Of a stretch of DNA of 64,000 nt, positions 36,533 to 47,737 are shown one piece after another. The notes under the pieces are model-generated. The model did not search any database. It was not told the DNA's origin and saw only the letters and a program-made list of their open reading frames with translations. Within the stretch, counting starts at the first letter, position 1. Each line of letters starts with the position of its first letter. The stretch lies in NCBI GenBank assembly GCA_027922465.2, contig BQMF02000329.1, positions 450,300 to 514,299 of the forward strand, in the 5' to 3' direction. A program made the position numbers and the translations under genes. Source of the DNA: Turritopsis dohrnii (lineage: Eukaryota > Cnidaria > Hydrozoa > Anthoathecata > Oceaniidae).

Positions 36533-37998
36533 ATAAGTAAGTAAGTAATCTATTTATTCAGAAACTGTAGTACATTTACAATAATTCAGTATAATTAATG
36601 GAGACCACCAAATAGCGAAAAACTAATCGAGTGATGGCCACCAAGGACAAATAGCATAGCAAAATGTATATAGAAAAATACTACAACATGGAAAAACGGA
36701 TAGAAAAAAAACAAAACAACAAAACACAAATAACAAAAAACAAAAAAACAATCAAGCAAACAAAAACAAGATGTGGAATGTGAGAGCCACCACAATTCCG
36801 GATATCATCGGTGCCCTTGGTATCATAAAGAAAGGAACTCAGAAACACCTTGAAAACATACCAGGAAATATACCTGGTATATTATGTAATTTTGTGAATT
36901 ACAAGAGATTGTCCTGAATAGTAGTGCCCACATTCTGCGAAAGGTACTTTCCATTTGAACCCATCTAGATGTACGACACTTACCATAATATATTTGTTTA
37001 TACAGTTCTTTTAAAGTATTATACAGATCCTATTTTTTATATACAGTTTTATGCAATCTTAATTTTATATAGTTAATACAGTCTTGTACAGATTTTATAG
37101 TCTTATATAGTTTTATACAAAATTAAATTATTGTTATTATTACTATTTTTCCTCAACCATTTGAAAATACGACTACCGAAAGCATACATAAAACTGAACG
37201 TCTTTTAGCCCTAGGTCATTGGTAATGACTCGGCTGATAGAAGTTTGAAAACTAAAACATAGTACAAATGAAAATAGAATGTATAATAATAATCAAAATA
37301 TAAATATAGTCAGAAACCCTGAATACTTTTAGAAAATAAAGTAGTGGTTTTGATGCATGTCTAAAATGAGAAAAAGAGATTAAGCGAAGAGCAGTTTTTT
37401 GAAGTTTAATAATGCGATGTTGTTTTGGTAGGACTTGACCTCACACTTGACAAGCGTAATTGGTATGAGAAGAAAATAAAGCATGATACACATTAATTGA
37501 AGTATTCCTGGGTAAGAAGTGCCTTAGGATTGAAAGTGCACCATTAATTTTTCTTAGCTTTAGGGTAAGATAGTTAAAACGGGCTTCCCAATTAAAGTGA
37601 GGGTCAAGAATAACCCCTAAGTAATGAACAGAGTTTGTAAAATGTAATTTTTTCCCATTTTATTTTAATCTAATATCGTAGTCAACCTGTTTATTCTTAT
37701 GTCTGAAAAGAATAACTTCTGTTTTAGTTGCATTGAGGGAAATTTTGTTAGCATTAAGCCAGTGTAGAAGATGTTTGAGGTCAATATTTATATGCTTCTT
37801 AATAGATTTAAGATTCAGGCTAGAGTAAAGAAGACTACTATCATCAGCAAAATGAAAAACAGTTGAGTGAAGGATTGAGTTAGCAAGATCATTGATATAG
37901 ATTAGAAATAATAGTGGCCCAATCACAGAGCCCTGAGGCACATCCTGTTTTATTAAGGAGTAGAATGAGCAAAATTTCAGTGGAAAATGAATTAACAA
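36533..37998 (-). mobile_element. 5'-truncated LINE fragment with intact FADD
   Basis: The minus strand from about 37945 reads QDVPQGSVIGPLLFLIYIND, then VFHFADDSSLLYSSLNL (RT motif C intact), LLHWLNANKISLNATKTEVI, and after a TAA at 37660 continues HFTNSVHYLGVILDPHFNWE with stops such as ACQV*GQ where Trp is expected. The 3' region runs through AT-rich sequence to a (ttac)n tail at 36533-36550, a tail type seen in CR1/L2-like elements. The 5' two thirds are absent. Confidence 0.85.
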
Positions 37999-40440
37999 GT
38001 GGGAAAAATGTATTTTAGCAGATGTTTACAACGTGAATGTTTGCTGGAAAGTGAAGAAAAATTTACATTTATCTTAATAATAGAGAATGAAGTCAGTTTT
38101 AAGTGTTTCAGTGTGGTAAAAATGGTAGCGCAAAATTTCAGTGGAAAGCAAAGAAAAGAGAGGAAGAAAACGTTTTATTAAAGTACATATCTACAGCTGG
38201 AAATTGTGCTAGAAAGTAAAGAAAGTTAACTATTTGTTTTAGAGTTTAGAAGTGTTTGAAAATAATTTAAATGATTACAGAATGATCGATGTTGTTTTTA
38301 CAAGGTGTGAGTTGGTATCCTCTTTGTTGGTAGTTAAACTATAGTTAAGCTACTGCCCAATACTGCTCAGCCTCATCTCACTCATGTCCGACTGTTTTTA
38401 TAACATTCTTATTGTTAATTTGCTGCATGAAAACTCACAGATTCACAGTACAGGTTGATGTTAGACTCCAATCTTTAGATATACAAATTCTGTCATTAAG
38501 TTTGTGTTCTTGATTATTATTTTAAAGGTATACTCGTTCTCGAACTTTATTTTAGTTTCTTGTATTTTTCTTTCGATCGTCATAATCTAATCTTTGTTAG
38601 GTTTTTTTTGTATCCTTATACATTTGAAATCTATTTCTATTAGGGAGATTCGTAAACTCGACGAGCCTGTTACACGAAAAAAATCAATTACTTGTGAGAA
38701 TTCTTTTGAAACTTTTCTACTAAAACGGTACTTCAGAGATTTAAAGCCTTTTGTTGTATCAAAAGAAACATCATTACTTTGCGTGCTTATTTCAAGTGTT
38801 GATGTGAAGTTTCTAATGACTTTGTAGGGAAAGATTCACGAACAACTCTACTAAGTTGTATACAATTCCCTACAAATCTATAGAGAAATAGTTCCGTGTA
38901 AACGAAACATGATTTTTCCGAATCCCGCTAATAAAAGTTCTGTGCAACATAACTTTGACACAAAAGAAACACAGTTGGATGGTATCAATTTGATTCAAAT
39001 TATTTTGTATATACTGTTATTGATTAATGTATGCTTTTGTATGCCTGGGTATATTGTTCTGTGTTATATTGCTATTTTGTTTACGTTAAATCTTAAATCT
39101 TAAAAACATGATTTCCGTCAATAGTATGGCATTTTAAGTGTTTCAATGTTTGGTTTCACGTCTCCAGTGTAGAAAGTAATTTTGAACTCGTAACAATTTT
39201 TTACACGAGGCTACACCCATTTCTATACATGATATTGCTATATTGCCTCTGGGTATAAAGATATGTTTTCATTTAAAAAAAGGGAATTGTTCAGGGCAAA
39301 GTTATTTCTGTGCCTTTATGGGGTTCTCCTGGGTTGACTGAAACCTTTAAAACTCTATCTTAGAAAAATAGATTTAGGTTTGACCTTGTTGGCTTTTTTT
39401 ACTTGGGTGTATAACTTCTATGAAAAGTTCCAATCATTTCAAACATTTTTTTACAGGATTTAAACAAATTGTTTACTAAACTAAAATTTGAAAAATTTTG
39501 GAAAAAAGTTTTGGGATCCAAGGCTCATATGACATCATTTACTTTTCCTTTAATTTTATTCTTCCTAAACTCTTTGTGTGTGATACAACGCAGGCTGAAT
39601 ATGGTTGCCTTGGTGGCTAGTTACATCCTAATTATGCTAGCAAATCCAAAGATTGCCGTGTAAAATCCTGACGTCATAAAAAAAATTCGAAAATCACTCA
39701 ACTTCAACAGTTATTATCTTTCTTTTGGATTGCGCTAGCCGATTCCGTTTTTTTTTTTAATATTTTCCTTGATTTTTTGGCTTTCCGGTGATATCTAATT
39801 TGCCCAGTATGTTATTCGGTGAAATACTTAATTTACGGCTGAGAAATGATCTGATTTTTCGCTTTTCCCGCCTGTGGCCACAAAAATATTCGACCAGGAA
39901 CCACTTCAGTGTGGTGGATTGGCTTGTTGAATTGATGTCAAACTTTGTAGATTGCGTAAAAAAGGGCTGGGAAATCCAAAAATCATCCGGAAAAGTTGTT
40001 TCCAATAGCCCTTCTATGATATTTCATTACTTTTCTGTTATATCAGTTTTTCGCTCGAAAAAAAATTTTTCTCTTCCGGTCCAAAACTATCACTTCAATC
40101 CTTCCTCTTCCCAACTATATAATTATTTTCCTGTAAATATCACTCAATCCAGTGCGGAAAAGCTCAAAGTTGGATATGTCACCCTTGATTCCAATGTTTT
40201 CCTTTTCTGAAAAAAATATGAATGATTGAAATTTCAGAATGGCAGATTTTGGTATAAATAAACATTTGACAGGAGTAAAATAAGTTGTATATTCATCACC
40301 TTTGTTTTTAAATGATCCATTATTTGATATGTTTTATCATTCACAAAGCCTTTACTTTCCCTTTAAATAACAGTTTCTTTTATAAAGATAAGTTATTTTT
40401 ATTATTAATGATTTTTAATAAATTGTCTGTTAATAAATTT
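37999..40440. other. noncoding; two doubtful ORFs
   Basis: A 77-codon plus frame (38594-38827) and a 140-codon plus frame (39788-40210) have no recognisable domain. The latter overlaps an antisense frame of 82 codons. Neither has splice or family support, so I do not call them genes. Confidence 0.35.
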
Positions 40441-40848
40441 AATATCTTACCGAAATTAACTGTAACTGAGTCCCAGATTTGGGGTAATTAACGGACAAAA
40501 TCAACAAATCTTTCAATTATTTTTCACTCGCTGCATCTATGGCCGCAATATTTGGTCATTTATGACAGTTAGGTTTCTAATTTGAGAAAATAAAAGTGGT
40601 TTAGGCCAATATCTTTTAGTTCGGACCAGACCCGCATCAAAAGTTGTCCGATTATTACCCCGGGATTTGGGGTAATTAAGGACAGGCCTGGAGAAATTAT
40701 GGAACTTGTGCCGTAAATACCGCATTCAATAGTATGCTGCTGTGAGGTAAAAATAGAATGCAATGTAAAAATTTACATTGCTCGGTTATCCAGATTCAAG
40801 TTACGCATGGAAAAAAGTTGATATCGATATTAACACAGCAAAATCGCC
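40441..40848. repeat. ggggtaattaa repeat block
   Basis: The motif tttggggtaattaa occurs at about 40478-40491 and 40665-40678, in both cases followed by ggac after a few bases. Reverse-orientation relatives (ccttaattgcccca, cccttaattacccc) flank the inverted partner at 62878-62920, so this block may be the outer part of the same repeat family. Confidence 0.45.
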
Positions 40849-41448
40849 AAAACACACGATGAATTCTCGCTATTCATTATGAATTCTCGTTTCAGTAAGC
40901 GTCTACTGAAAAATATCGTCTACATAGACGCACGGTCACTTGGGAATACATAATTGCCGATTACAATACAATTTCGCACCTCAGACTTGATCAAAATATT
41001 TTGAGTTAGAAATCACTTTAACCAATCAAAACGATGGTTTCAAACAATGGTTGTTACGGAAACGTAATTGATTAAATATTAATGAAGTAACCGTGTTCAG
41101 TTTATGACGTTTTTCTTATAAGAACACGTGGTGTGACGAATACAATTTACCAATTAACCGTGTTATTGTCAATATCATCTGTTTTTGTTTTTTTTTTTTC
41201 AGTAGAACGATCCGGGAAAATACCAATCGAGAAAAACGCATGTTGTATTTCATAGCCATGGAGTTGTATTTAGCTCTTACGAAGAACCTTTATCTACGCC
41301 ACGTTCCTGTTGTTATTATTGCTCTGAATAGTTGTACCAAAGCAGCAAATACTGCCCGGTACATAGAAATATCTGACTAAATCGATTGATTGAGTTATTT
41401 TACTGTACGACAAATGGTTGGGTGAAGGACCGCACACCAAAACGAAAG
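40849..41448 (+). repeat. 600-bp inverted duplication, left copy
   Basis: From ccaaaacacacgatgaattc to caccaaaacgaaa this matches the complement of 62188-62781 almost base for base. Changes found by eye include ttttgag/tttcgag, gttattgtc/gttactgtc and a few bases near actgcccggtac. A pyrimidine run with ttttttcag lies at 41187-41201 in both copies, but no convincing exon follows. No terminal inverted repeat of its own was found. Confidence 0.92.
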
Positions 41449-44400
41449 GAGGAAATCCCTAATATAAATGTTCAACAAAACTTTGTTTCTTCGCATCATA
41501 ATTACTGTTTATTGCTTGAATATTCATGGTTTTTATGGAGAGGCCGTGTATCCGTCACTCTTTTCTCTGAAAATATGTTCGCGTAATTGCAAGAATTTAA
41601 AACTAATTAAGAAGATTTTACTTTTGTTGTAATTTTGATAACTTATCGCTAATGAACAAATCTAATTGGTTAGTAAGAATTAAAACACAGCCGCAAATAA
41701 CTCTATGGATAATTCATTGAAACTGATAACCGTCCACAATACTATTGTTGACAATTTCAACCTGTCATCCTTGTTATGATAAGTCGATGGTTATGACAAG
41801 AGGTACTCCATCTTCTCACCATGTCTTTGCACCGATAAAGTTGCTAAGACGAATTAGGGAAAATTTAATCTTTATGTCAACAAGATGAAAGTTCACATTG
41901 TTTTTTATCTTACTCTTAGTCCAATTTCTCGTCTTTTCAGGACCAGTTATTTCTTAAAGTATAAGAATACCCCGCAGCACCTCATATCCCGCAGCACCTC
42001 AGCTCTGTCATGCTTGACTTTTACTTCAAATTGAACAACCAGGCAATGACAAAAGGTGATAAAAATAAGGTTTTTGGGGACATGACCGACAACCGTTCTA
42101 TCATGAAAAATACCAATTGCACATTTATCATGGTCGTTACCTTCTTCATATATATCAACACCACAGATGTTTGGGTTTCAAACCTTCATATTAGCATGAT
42201 ATCATTGCGCAAACGCATCACATGTGCATCTTTCTTAACTAAAACAACTGCGACGTCTTTCAGGGAATCTCTCTACACTTGAAGAGAAAGAAGCAGCGGT
42301 CTATAACAGGTTTTTTTTAATGCGCATTAAAAAATGCCATTCTGATGCGTATCTGTTTTATCATTCTGATAAAAACTTTCTAGTACAACCACTGGGACAA
42401 TCATAAACCCTGCAAACCAGTTTCATTTCGGTAGGTGGCCACAATATGCAACACTTCCATAAAACGGACATTTTTTTCTGAATCGGACAGATTCTGCTTT
42501 AGAGGTATTGTACTGTATATATCAAATAATCATTATCAATTCGCCTGAAATGATTATAAAAACACTTCCCAATGAAAAGGTTGGGACGCAGGTGGTACAG
42601 AATTGCCTTTACCTTGAAGCTCTAAAATCACCATAATTCTATTTTTAGTATAGCAAGCCATTATGATCAAAACTTCTCATGAATTATGAATAGCCAGTAA
42701 GGTTTACTTAAAAGCGATGCCTAGTACATCCGGAAGAGTTTGATCTTTTGTTGAAGTGTACAGCGTTCCACAAGCGATCAAAAACTCAGCCTCTTGTCCG
42801 TGTTGTTTATGATGTCATATTCTGAAGGAAAAATGAAACATTTTTCCCAGACTAAATTTTCCATTTGAGACAGTTATCAGTGAGCCTTTCATTTCTTCAA
42901 ATGGCGTTGGAAAAAATTAGGAAACTAACGCCTTTAAAATTTGTGCGAATTTATAAAGCTATATACGTCAATTTTATATGATGCTAATTATACGTACCTT
43001 AACTTCATGGGATATTAACTTTGTAGATTTAATTGTTGAAGATATTCTTCAGGGCGTAAAGCTTTAGTAAAAAGAGAATAACGAGAAGTTTCATTTTGAT
43101 TGATTGATTGATTCATTTTTAATTGTATATTCCATATCAATCACTGTGATAGCCTGACATCTTGCCTTGTTGATATTCTAGTGTTTTAAATATCGAAAAA
43201 TGTCGTAACTGACGGAAACTGCCCAAGTCAACACACGCAGGGTTAATCCGACATTGTTTTATGGACATTCTAACGTCGCAACGAAAATCGATCATTAACG
43301 CCTAGAAAATGTCGTTTCGCAACTAATACCCCGTTCACACCAAAATTAAAACCAGTTTTAATCATGTTTAAAATAACTAATAACTGCTACCTCAAAAAAA
43401 CCGTTTCGAAATCCTACAGATTGATGTAATATCATTTTGTGTTTATGTGATTAGTTTGAATCAGAAAATTGAAAGTTTCCAATGATGGGCGTTATATCGG
43501 GCGTGAAGAACTGCAGCATTGATGGGCGGACAGGTACGGGTAAATGAAAATCAAAAACCTCTTGGCGTTGACCAATAAGTTATATACAAAAGAGTTCTGA
43601 AGTTTAAAAAGATGTTTTCTCCTTGTGTTGTTCAGCGAATAAACTGTCATAAAATTGTGAAAGTAATGAAAGATACCAAGTGACTCTTAAATCGTGTATA
43701 TGCTTACATGAGTGATGAGAGATGTTTATAGCAAAACTTTATATGTATTTGTTCTTTCATTTCTTCATTTTTTTCTTTCCAAACTAATCTACTCTAACTT
43801 AAAGTTGGTGATTTTGATGATACTCAAATGCATTAAGAAAGACAGGCGCCCAAATTAAACTGGATATTTTTATCGTCACTTTTAAAGGTATGCCAAATAC
43901 TCCATTAAAAAAAACAAAAAAAAACAACGTGAATGCAACTTTGTCTTCGATCATTTGGCTCGTCGTTTCGACGTCAAAATCCGAATTTTTTGCTGTTTTC
44001 ATTGGCCAGTAGACGACTGTCAAGCGATGATTAAACACGACATCGAAACAAAGTTGATAAAATATATTTACAAGGGCGTTACTTTCACGCAGTTTGAAAA
44101 GTCTTTCCTTTATTTGCGTTAATTCTATTCTCGTTAATTTCACGGGGCGTTATAATTAGGTAAACCTAAATATTGTGGTTCCGCAAGATTAGTCGAGGAT
44201 AAAAGCACAGAGGGCGAAGCACAGAGGGCGGTATTGAGAAAGGCGCTAATGAAATGTTGACAGTGTAGCAAAAAATTAGTTAGTTTTTGTCTTTTTCGAA
44301 ATGCCATACATATGTATATTTCTTTTCGCAAAGATCATAAGGCGAATTAATAAATTTGTTTAAACATTAACTGTTGCTTGCTTGTGGTGAACGACGCTGT

Positions 44401-44805
44401 GTATTTCCCCTTCTCTCCTGATTGATTAGCGAAACAGTTTATGCCAGCAATATGGAAGCTTCACACTGCTGACAGTGTTTAAAAAACACACAACATTTTC
44501 TCTGTCTTTAATTAATCATAATCTCTTGCAAAACAAACTCAGTTTGTCGGTGCAAATCTTCAACAACTTTTGACTTTTGTCCAATGTTTTTGTGCAGTAC
44601 TATCTGTGTAAATACAAACATATTCCTGATCTTCACAAATAATCGCTAAACAAAAAACGAAAAAGCCAGTGAACTTTAAAGTACTTTATTAAAAGCGTGT
44701 CGTGTGGAATTAGCAGTGATCTGTGAAGATTTGTAATCAATAGAGAACTAAGTCCTTTTGGAGTTATCGGTTAGGAAGTTGTAAATAATATCAGCAAGAC
44801 ATCTT
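41449..44805. other. noncoding, nothing certain
   Basis: A 22-bp palindrome, tttttt aatgcgcatt aaaaaa, lies at 42313-42334. A 90-codon plus frame (42010-42282) and a 114-codon minus frame (43799-44143) are unrecognised. The stretch 43470-43583 resembles 5880-6010. Confidence 0.35.
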
Positions 44806-45538
44806 ATGGCAACGTCTGAAATCAAAACTATCATTGTCTTCTTGACGGTATTAAGTATAACTGCGCAAGCGCAGACGAAGAAGGAAGAGCCAATCGCTTT
44901 TAAACTGGAGAACACTGCTCACGGTTGGTACATATGTGTTATGTACGCCTGTGTTAATTAAACATGCATATAGCTGTCAGTGAAGGTTAAGATTCAAATA
45001 TCAAACATACTTCTTAAAGTTTTCTCTGAGGAGTTTTGGTTTGCACAACACGTTAAGTCAATAAGTGTGGCCTTCTTTTACAACCTCAAACCCAGGGTCT
45101 CTTGTCTTTTCGATATACGGATGGAAATAGCAAGTGAATATTATTAAGCAATAAAGACATTGTTAAAACAATAGAATGCAAAGAAAAGAAAAACTGATAA
45201 CTAGGTGTTAGTTATGGTGTTAAACAACTTGGACAGGCTCTATTCTTTAAAGGTATGTTACTTTTACTTTAGAACATCTTTTTCCCGACACAGTTTTATT
45301 GTATGACGGAGATAAAACCGACAACAGACATGTCAACAACAAGGAATCGAATCAAGTGGTACCAAAGAGTAAATGTGATGATGACGACTTGTTAGAGATT
45401 GCTATTTCAAATGATGTTGAACTTGCATCACGACGGCGGATCATCAGTGACGTCACAACAAACAAGATTCCGGGACGTATGTGTGAATCATACATATCTG
45501 ACGTGACGGGTAAAAAAAAAACGTCAGAAAAGAAATGA
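44806..45538 (+). CDS. small secreted protein, unknown family
   Basis: Exon 1 (44806-44923) starts with an ATG and a textbook signal peptide, IKTIIVFLTVLSITAQAQ. It ends in phase 1 at a weak gttggt donor. Exon 2 begins at 45273 after tttactttag and joins in frame. The predicted protein is 127 residues: an acidic-to-neutral middle, only two Cys after the signal (SKCDDDDLLEIAIS and GRMCESYISDVTG), a dibasic-type RRR site (ELASRRRIISDV), and a stop at 45536 after GKKKTSEKK. The stop lies just behind a run of ten A (45512-45521). With one more A the frame would continue into about 70 residues that are mostly Lys/Arg and end SVEKNNQSQSY at 45732. So either a short protein with a purine-rich 3' UTR, or a secreted protein with a long polybasic tail. 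No family recognised. Confidence 0.5.
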
Positions 45539-45808
45539 GGCGACGAAAGAAGTTGAGAAGGGAGAAAAAAAGAAGAAAACAAAAAAAGAAACGAAGACAT
45601 AAGAAAAAGAAGAGGAGACGAAAATTGCTCAAAGTAGAAAAGAAAGTTAGGAAGAAGACGAACAGGAAAACAGTGTTCCTTTCCGATATATTAGCGTCAG
45701 TAGAAAAAAACAACCAATCGCAAAGTTACTAACATCAGACGCTTTTTTCGAGGTTTTCGTGGATAGAATGTTTGTGCACCTATTCGTTCATAATATTATC
45801 AAGTAGTA

Positions 45809-45999
45809 GGTTGTTGTTTATATGGAAGTCGAGCCAGCCCGTTTGCAGGGCCAGCCTTTTAGGTGGGATGAAAATGGTGGTGTTAAGAGAGATTAGCGAA
45901 TTTTAAGCCAATTAAGATCTGTGTATTCCGACTCTGCTCATCTTTGAATTGTTCCATGGGATTGTTTTCCACCTGCTTGCCTGCCATATAAACAGCGCC
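45809..45999. mobile_element. short PIF/Harbinger-like MITE relic
   Basis: The left end has ttgttgtttatatgg and the right end ccatataaacagcgc, in inverted orientation. It has the gagccagcccg and gggatgaaaa modules of the family but is shorter and more decayed than the copies at 325 and 52597. Confidence 0.55.
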
Positions 46000-46879
46000 A
46001 AAGCAAAAAGTAATTGTGCATTATCAAGACAGACTTCTGTAACAGAGATGGATCCATAAGGAGGAGACACCGATGGATCGAAAAGGAGGAGATTTATTTT
46101 TGAATAGAAAAGTAAAATGCGCTTATGATGTAATTATGCATTTAAGATTGAAAAACATTTAACATTTAAGATTGAAAAGAAAATGTATTACACCGACCGC
46201 ACTGATAATGGATGGATGTTACCACTGCCATGAAAAATACAGTTGTTTTTTATTCTTTTATGATAAAAAGCAATACCTCGTTCACAGCTAGCATGACCAT
46301 TTCAATTTTTTTTTATAAGCGCCCCTCTCCAATTAGCGCCCTCTCTAATAAGCGCCCATCTAATTTCCAAAAAAAAAAAATTATAAGCGCCCGGGCGCTT
46401 ATTAGAGAGCATACGGTATGTGTCGTTGTGATGCATCCTGAAGCCTTCAAGCCAAGCGGTTTCTTGTTTTCGATTAGATTAGATTTAATTTAGTAACACA
46501 TTTTTGAGGGATGATAACATTGATTTCACTTATGTTATACACCATTTTGTCATATCTTGATCGAACACAAGGAAAGAAAGAAAGAAGAATAGGAAGAAAA
46601 ACACTGGATTTATTTTCTTGACCGGATACTTTTTGCGTGGATTAATTCTTCCGATTCGACGATTTTACGTGTTTTCGCGATATAGATTTTCGCGAAAAAG
46701 GCAAAAAATTGCGAAAATCATTCCGATGAAAGTAATCAACTCGCCATATTATTATAACCGAATCTCTTTCATGTCAACAAACCGTTTGATCTTTCAAGTT
46801 TCATTGAAGTGACAATTTACTCTAAAATCACTCGAGAGATTAAATTAAAAACGGAGAAAATTCGTCTGAAGTTACACTT
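46000..46879. other. noncoding with gcgccc repeat
   Basis: 46311-46424 carries repeated agcgccc..taataagcgccc units and the palindrome agcgcccgggcgct, then ttattagagagcatacggta. This looks like one arm of a TIR element whose other arm I cannot find. The rest is AT-rich. Confidence 0.45.
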
Positions 46880-47160
46880 GTGATGTTATGCATCATTCTT
46901 GTGCAGCCTCGAACCCAGGGTTTCTTGTGCTATGCATCATTCTTGTGTTATGCATCATTCTTGTGTGGGTTCAGATGATTATTATTGTAAGTGGCAGACA
47001 AAAGACATAGCAGTCTCCGAAACCTGGAAATTATTCCAGTCCTGTTTCCTAAAAATCTTAAATCTTGCGTAGAATATAAACAAAAATATAAACAATATAA
47101 CAATATAAACAATATAACAATATAAACAATATAACAATATAAACAAAATATAAACAAAAG
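46880..47160. repeat. two short tandem repeats
   Basis: The 19-mer ttatgcatcattcttgtg occurs three to four times at 46886-46964, interrupted by cctcgaacccagggtttctt, a phrase that also occurs near 45085. A (aatataaac aatataac)n repeat fills 47077-47160. Confidence 0.7.
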
Positions 47161-47469
47161 TTTAAAAATTTCCATCCCTTCTAATTGGCGTAAGGGCAAA
47201 AATGGCTTTCTGACAACCTTTGGACCACCTGAACTAGCTTGTGCCTTGTATCTTTTACAAAACCTTTTATGATGCTTTTATTGCCTCTTTTTCAACATGA
47301 TTGGAATAACTTAACGCATTCACTTTGTACAAGAGACTTGTCCATCCTTACATATAGTGATTACATTCATGGTTTTTAACATTCGGTCGCTGAATAAGAG
47401 GGTGGAGCACGAAAAAAAAGGGGCGTTTGCCACAAATAGGCGTGGTTGCCATTTTTTTGTACTATCTAG

Positions 47470-47540
47470 AAGCTTGGTTCCGAAAAATTTGCGGTGGATT
47501 CTGTAACACTTTAGAAATAATGTTATCACAAATATGGACT
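47470..47540 (-). pseudogene. relic of a family C GPCR paralogue
   Basis: The minus strand reads ITLFLKCYRIHRKFFGTK. This matches the intracellular end of TM3 in the neighbouring receptor (ALFLKCYVIHSRFFGIK), and the underlying DNA matches as well (ttatttctaaagtgttac against ttatttctgaagtgttac). Nothing else of a receptor surrounds it, so it is a fragment left from a local duplication about 0.9 kb from the corresponding part of the intact gene. Confidence 0.65.
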
Positions 47541-47737
47541 GTAAACAAGTGTTTACAAAACAATCAAAAACAAGCATAAATAACATAAATAACCATAAGA
47601 ACAAAAAATATATGAATGTAGTTACTCATTCTGACGGCAGATGACCATGTAGTAAGTCATTCTGACGGCAACGTGTTCAATATCTATGAAATTTTCAGCT
47701 TACATCATCTTACCATTTTGCTTTCTCTTCACAATCG

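Noticed and set aside
36595..36795. 66-codon hydrophobic minus frame resembling a membrane protein
   Set aside because: Translation of an A-rich LINE 3' UTR (repeated aaaacaaa); composition alone explains it.
38594..39103. Two plus-strand frames with hydrophobic stretches
   Set aside because: Short, AT-driven, with no splice signals or family resemblance.
39757..40210. 140-codon plus frame and overlapping minus frame
   Set aside because: Both strands open, no domain, no start or splice support.
45352..45713. Phe/Leu-rich minus-strand frames
   Set aside because: Complement of the purine-rich 3' region of the secreted-protein gene; low complexity.
47320..47604. 94-codon minus frame as an independent gene
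   Set aside because: Only the TM3-like centre has similarity; the rest is random extension around the receptor relic.
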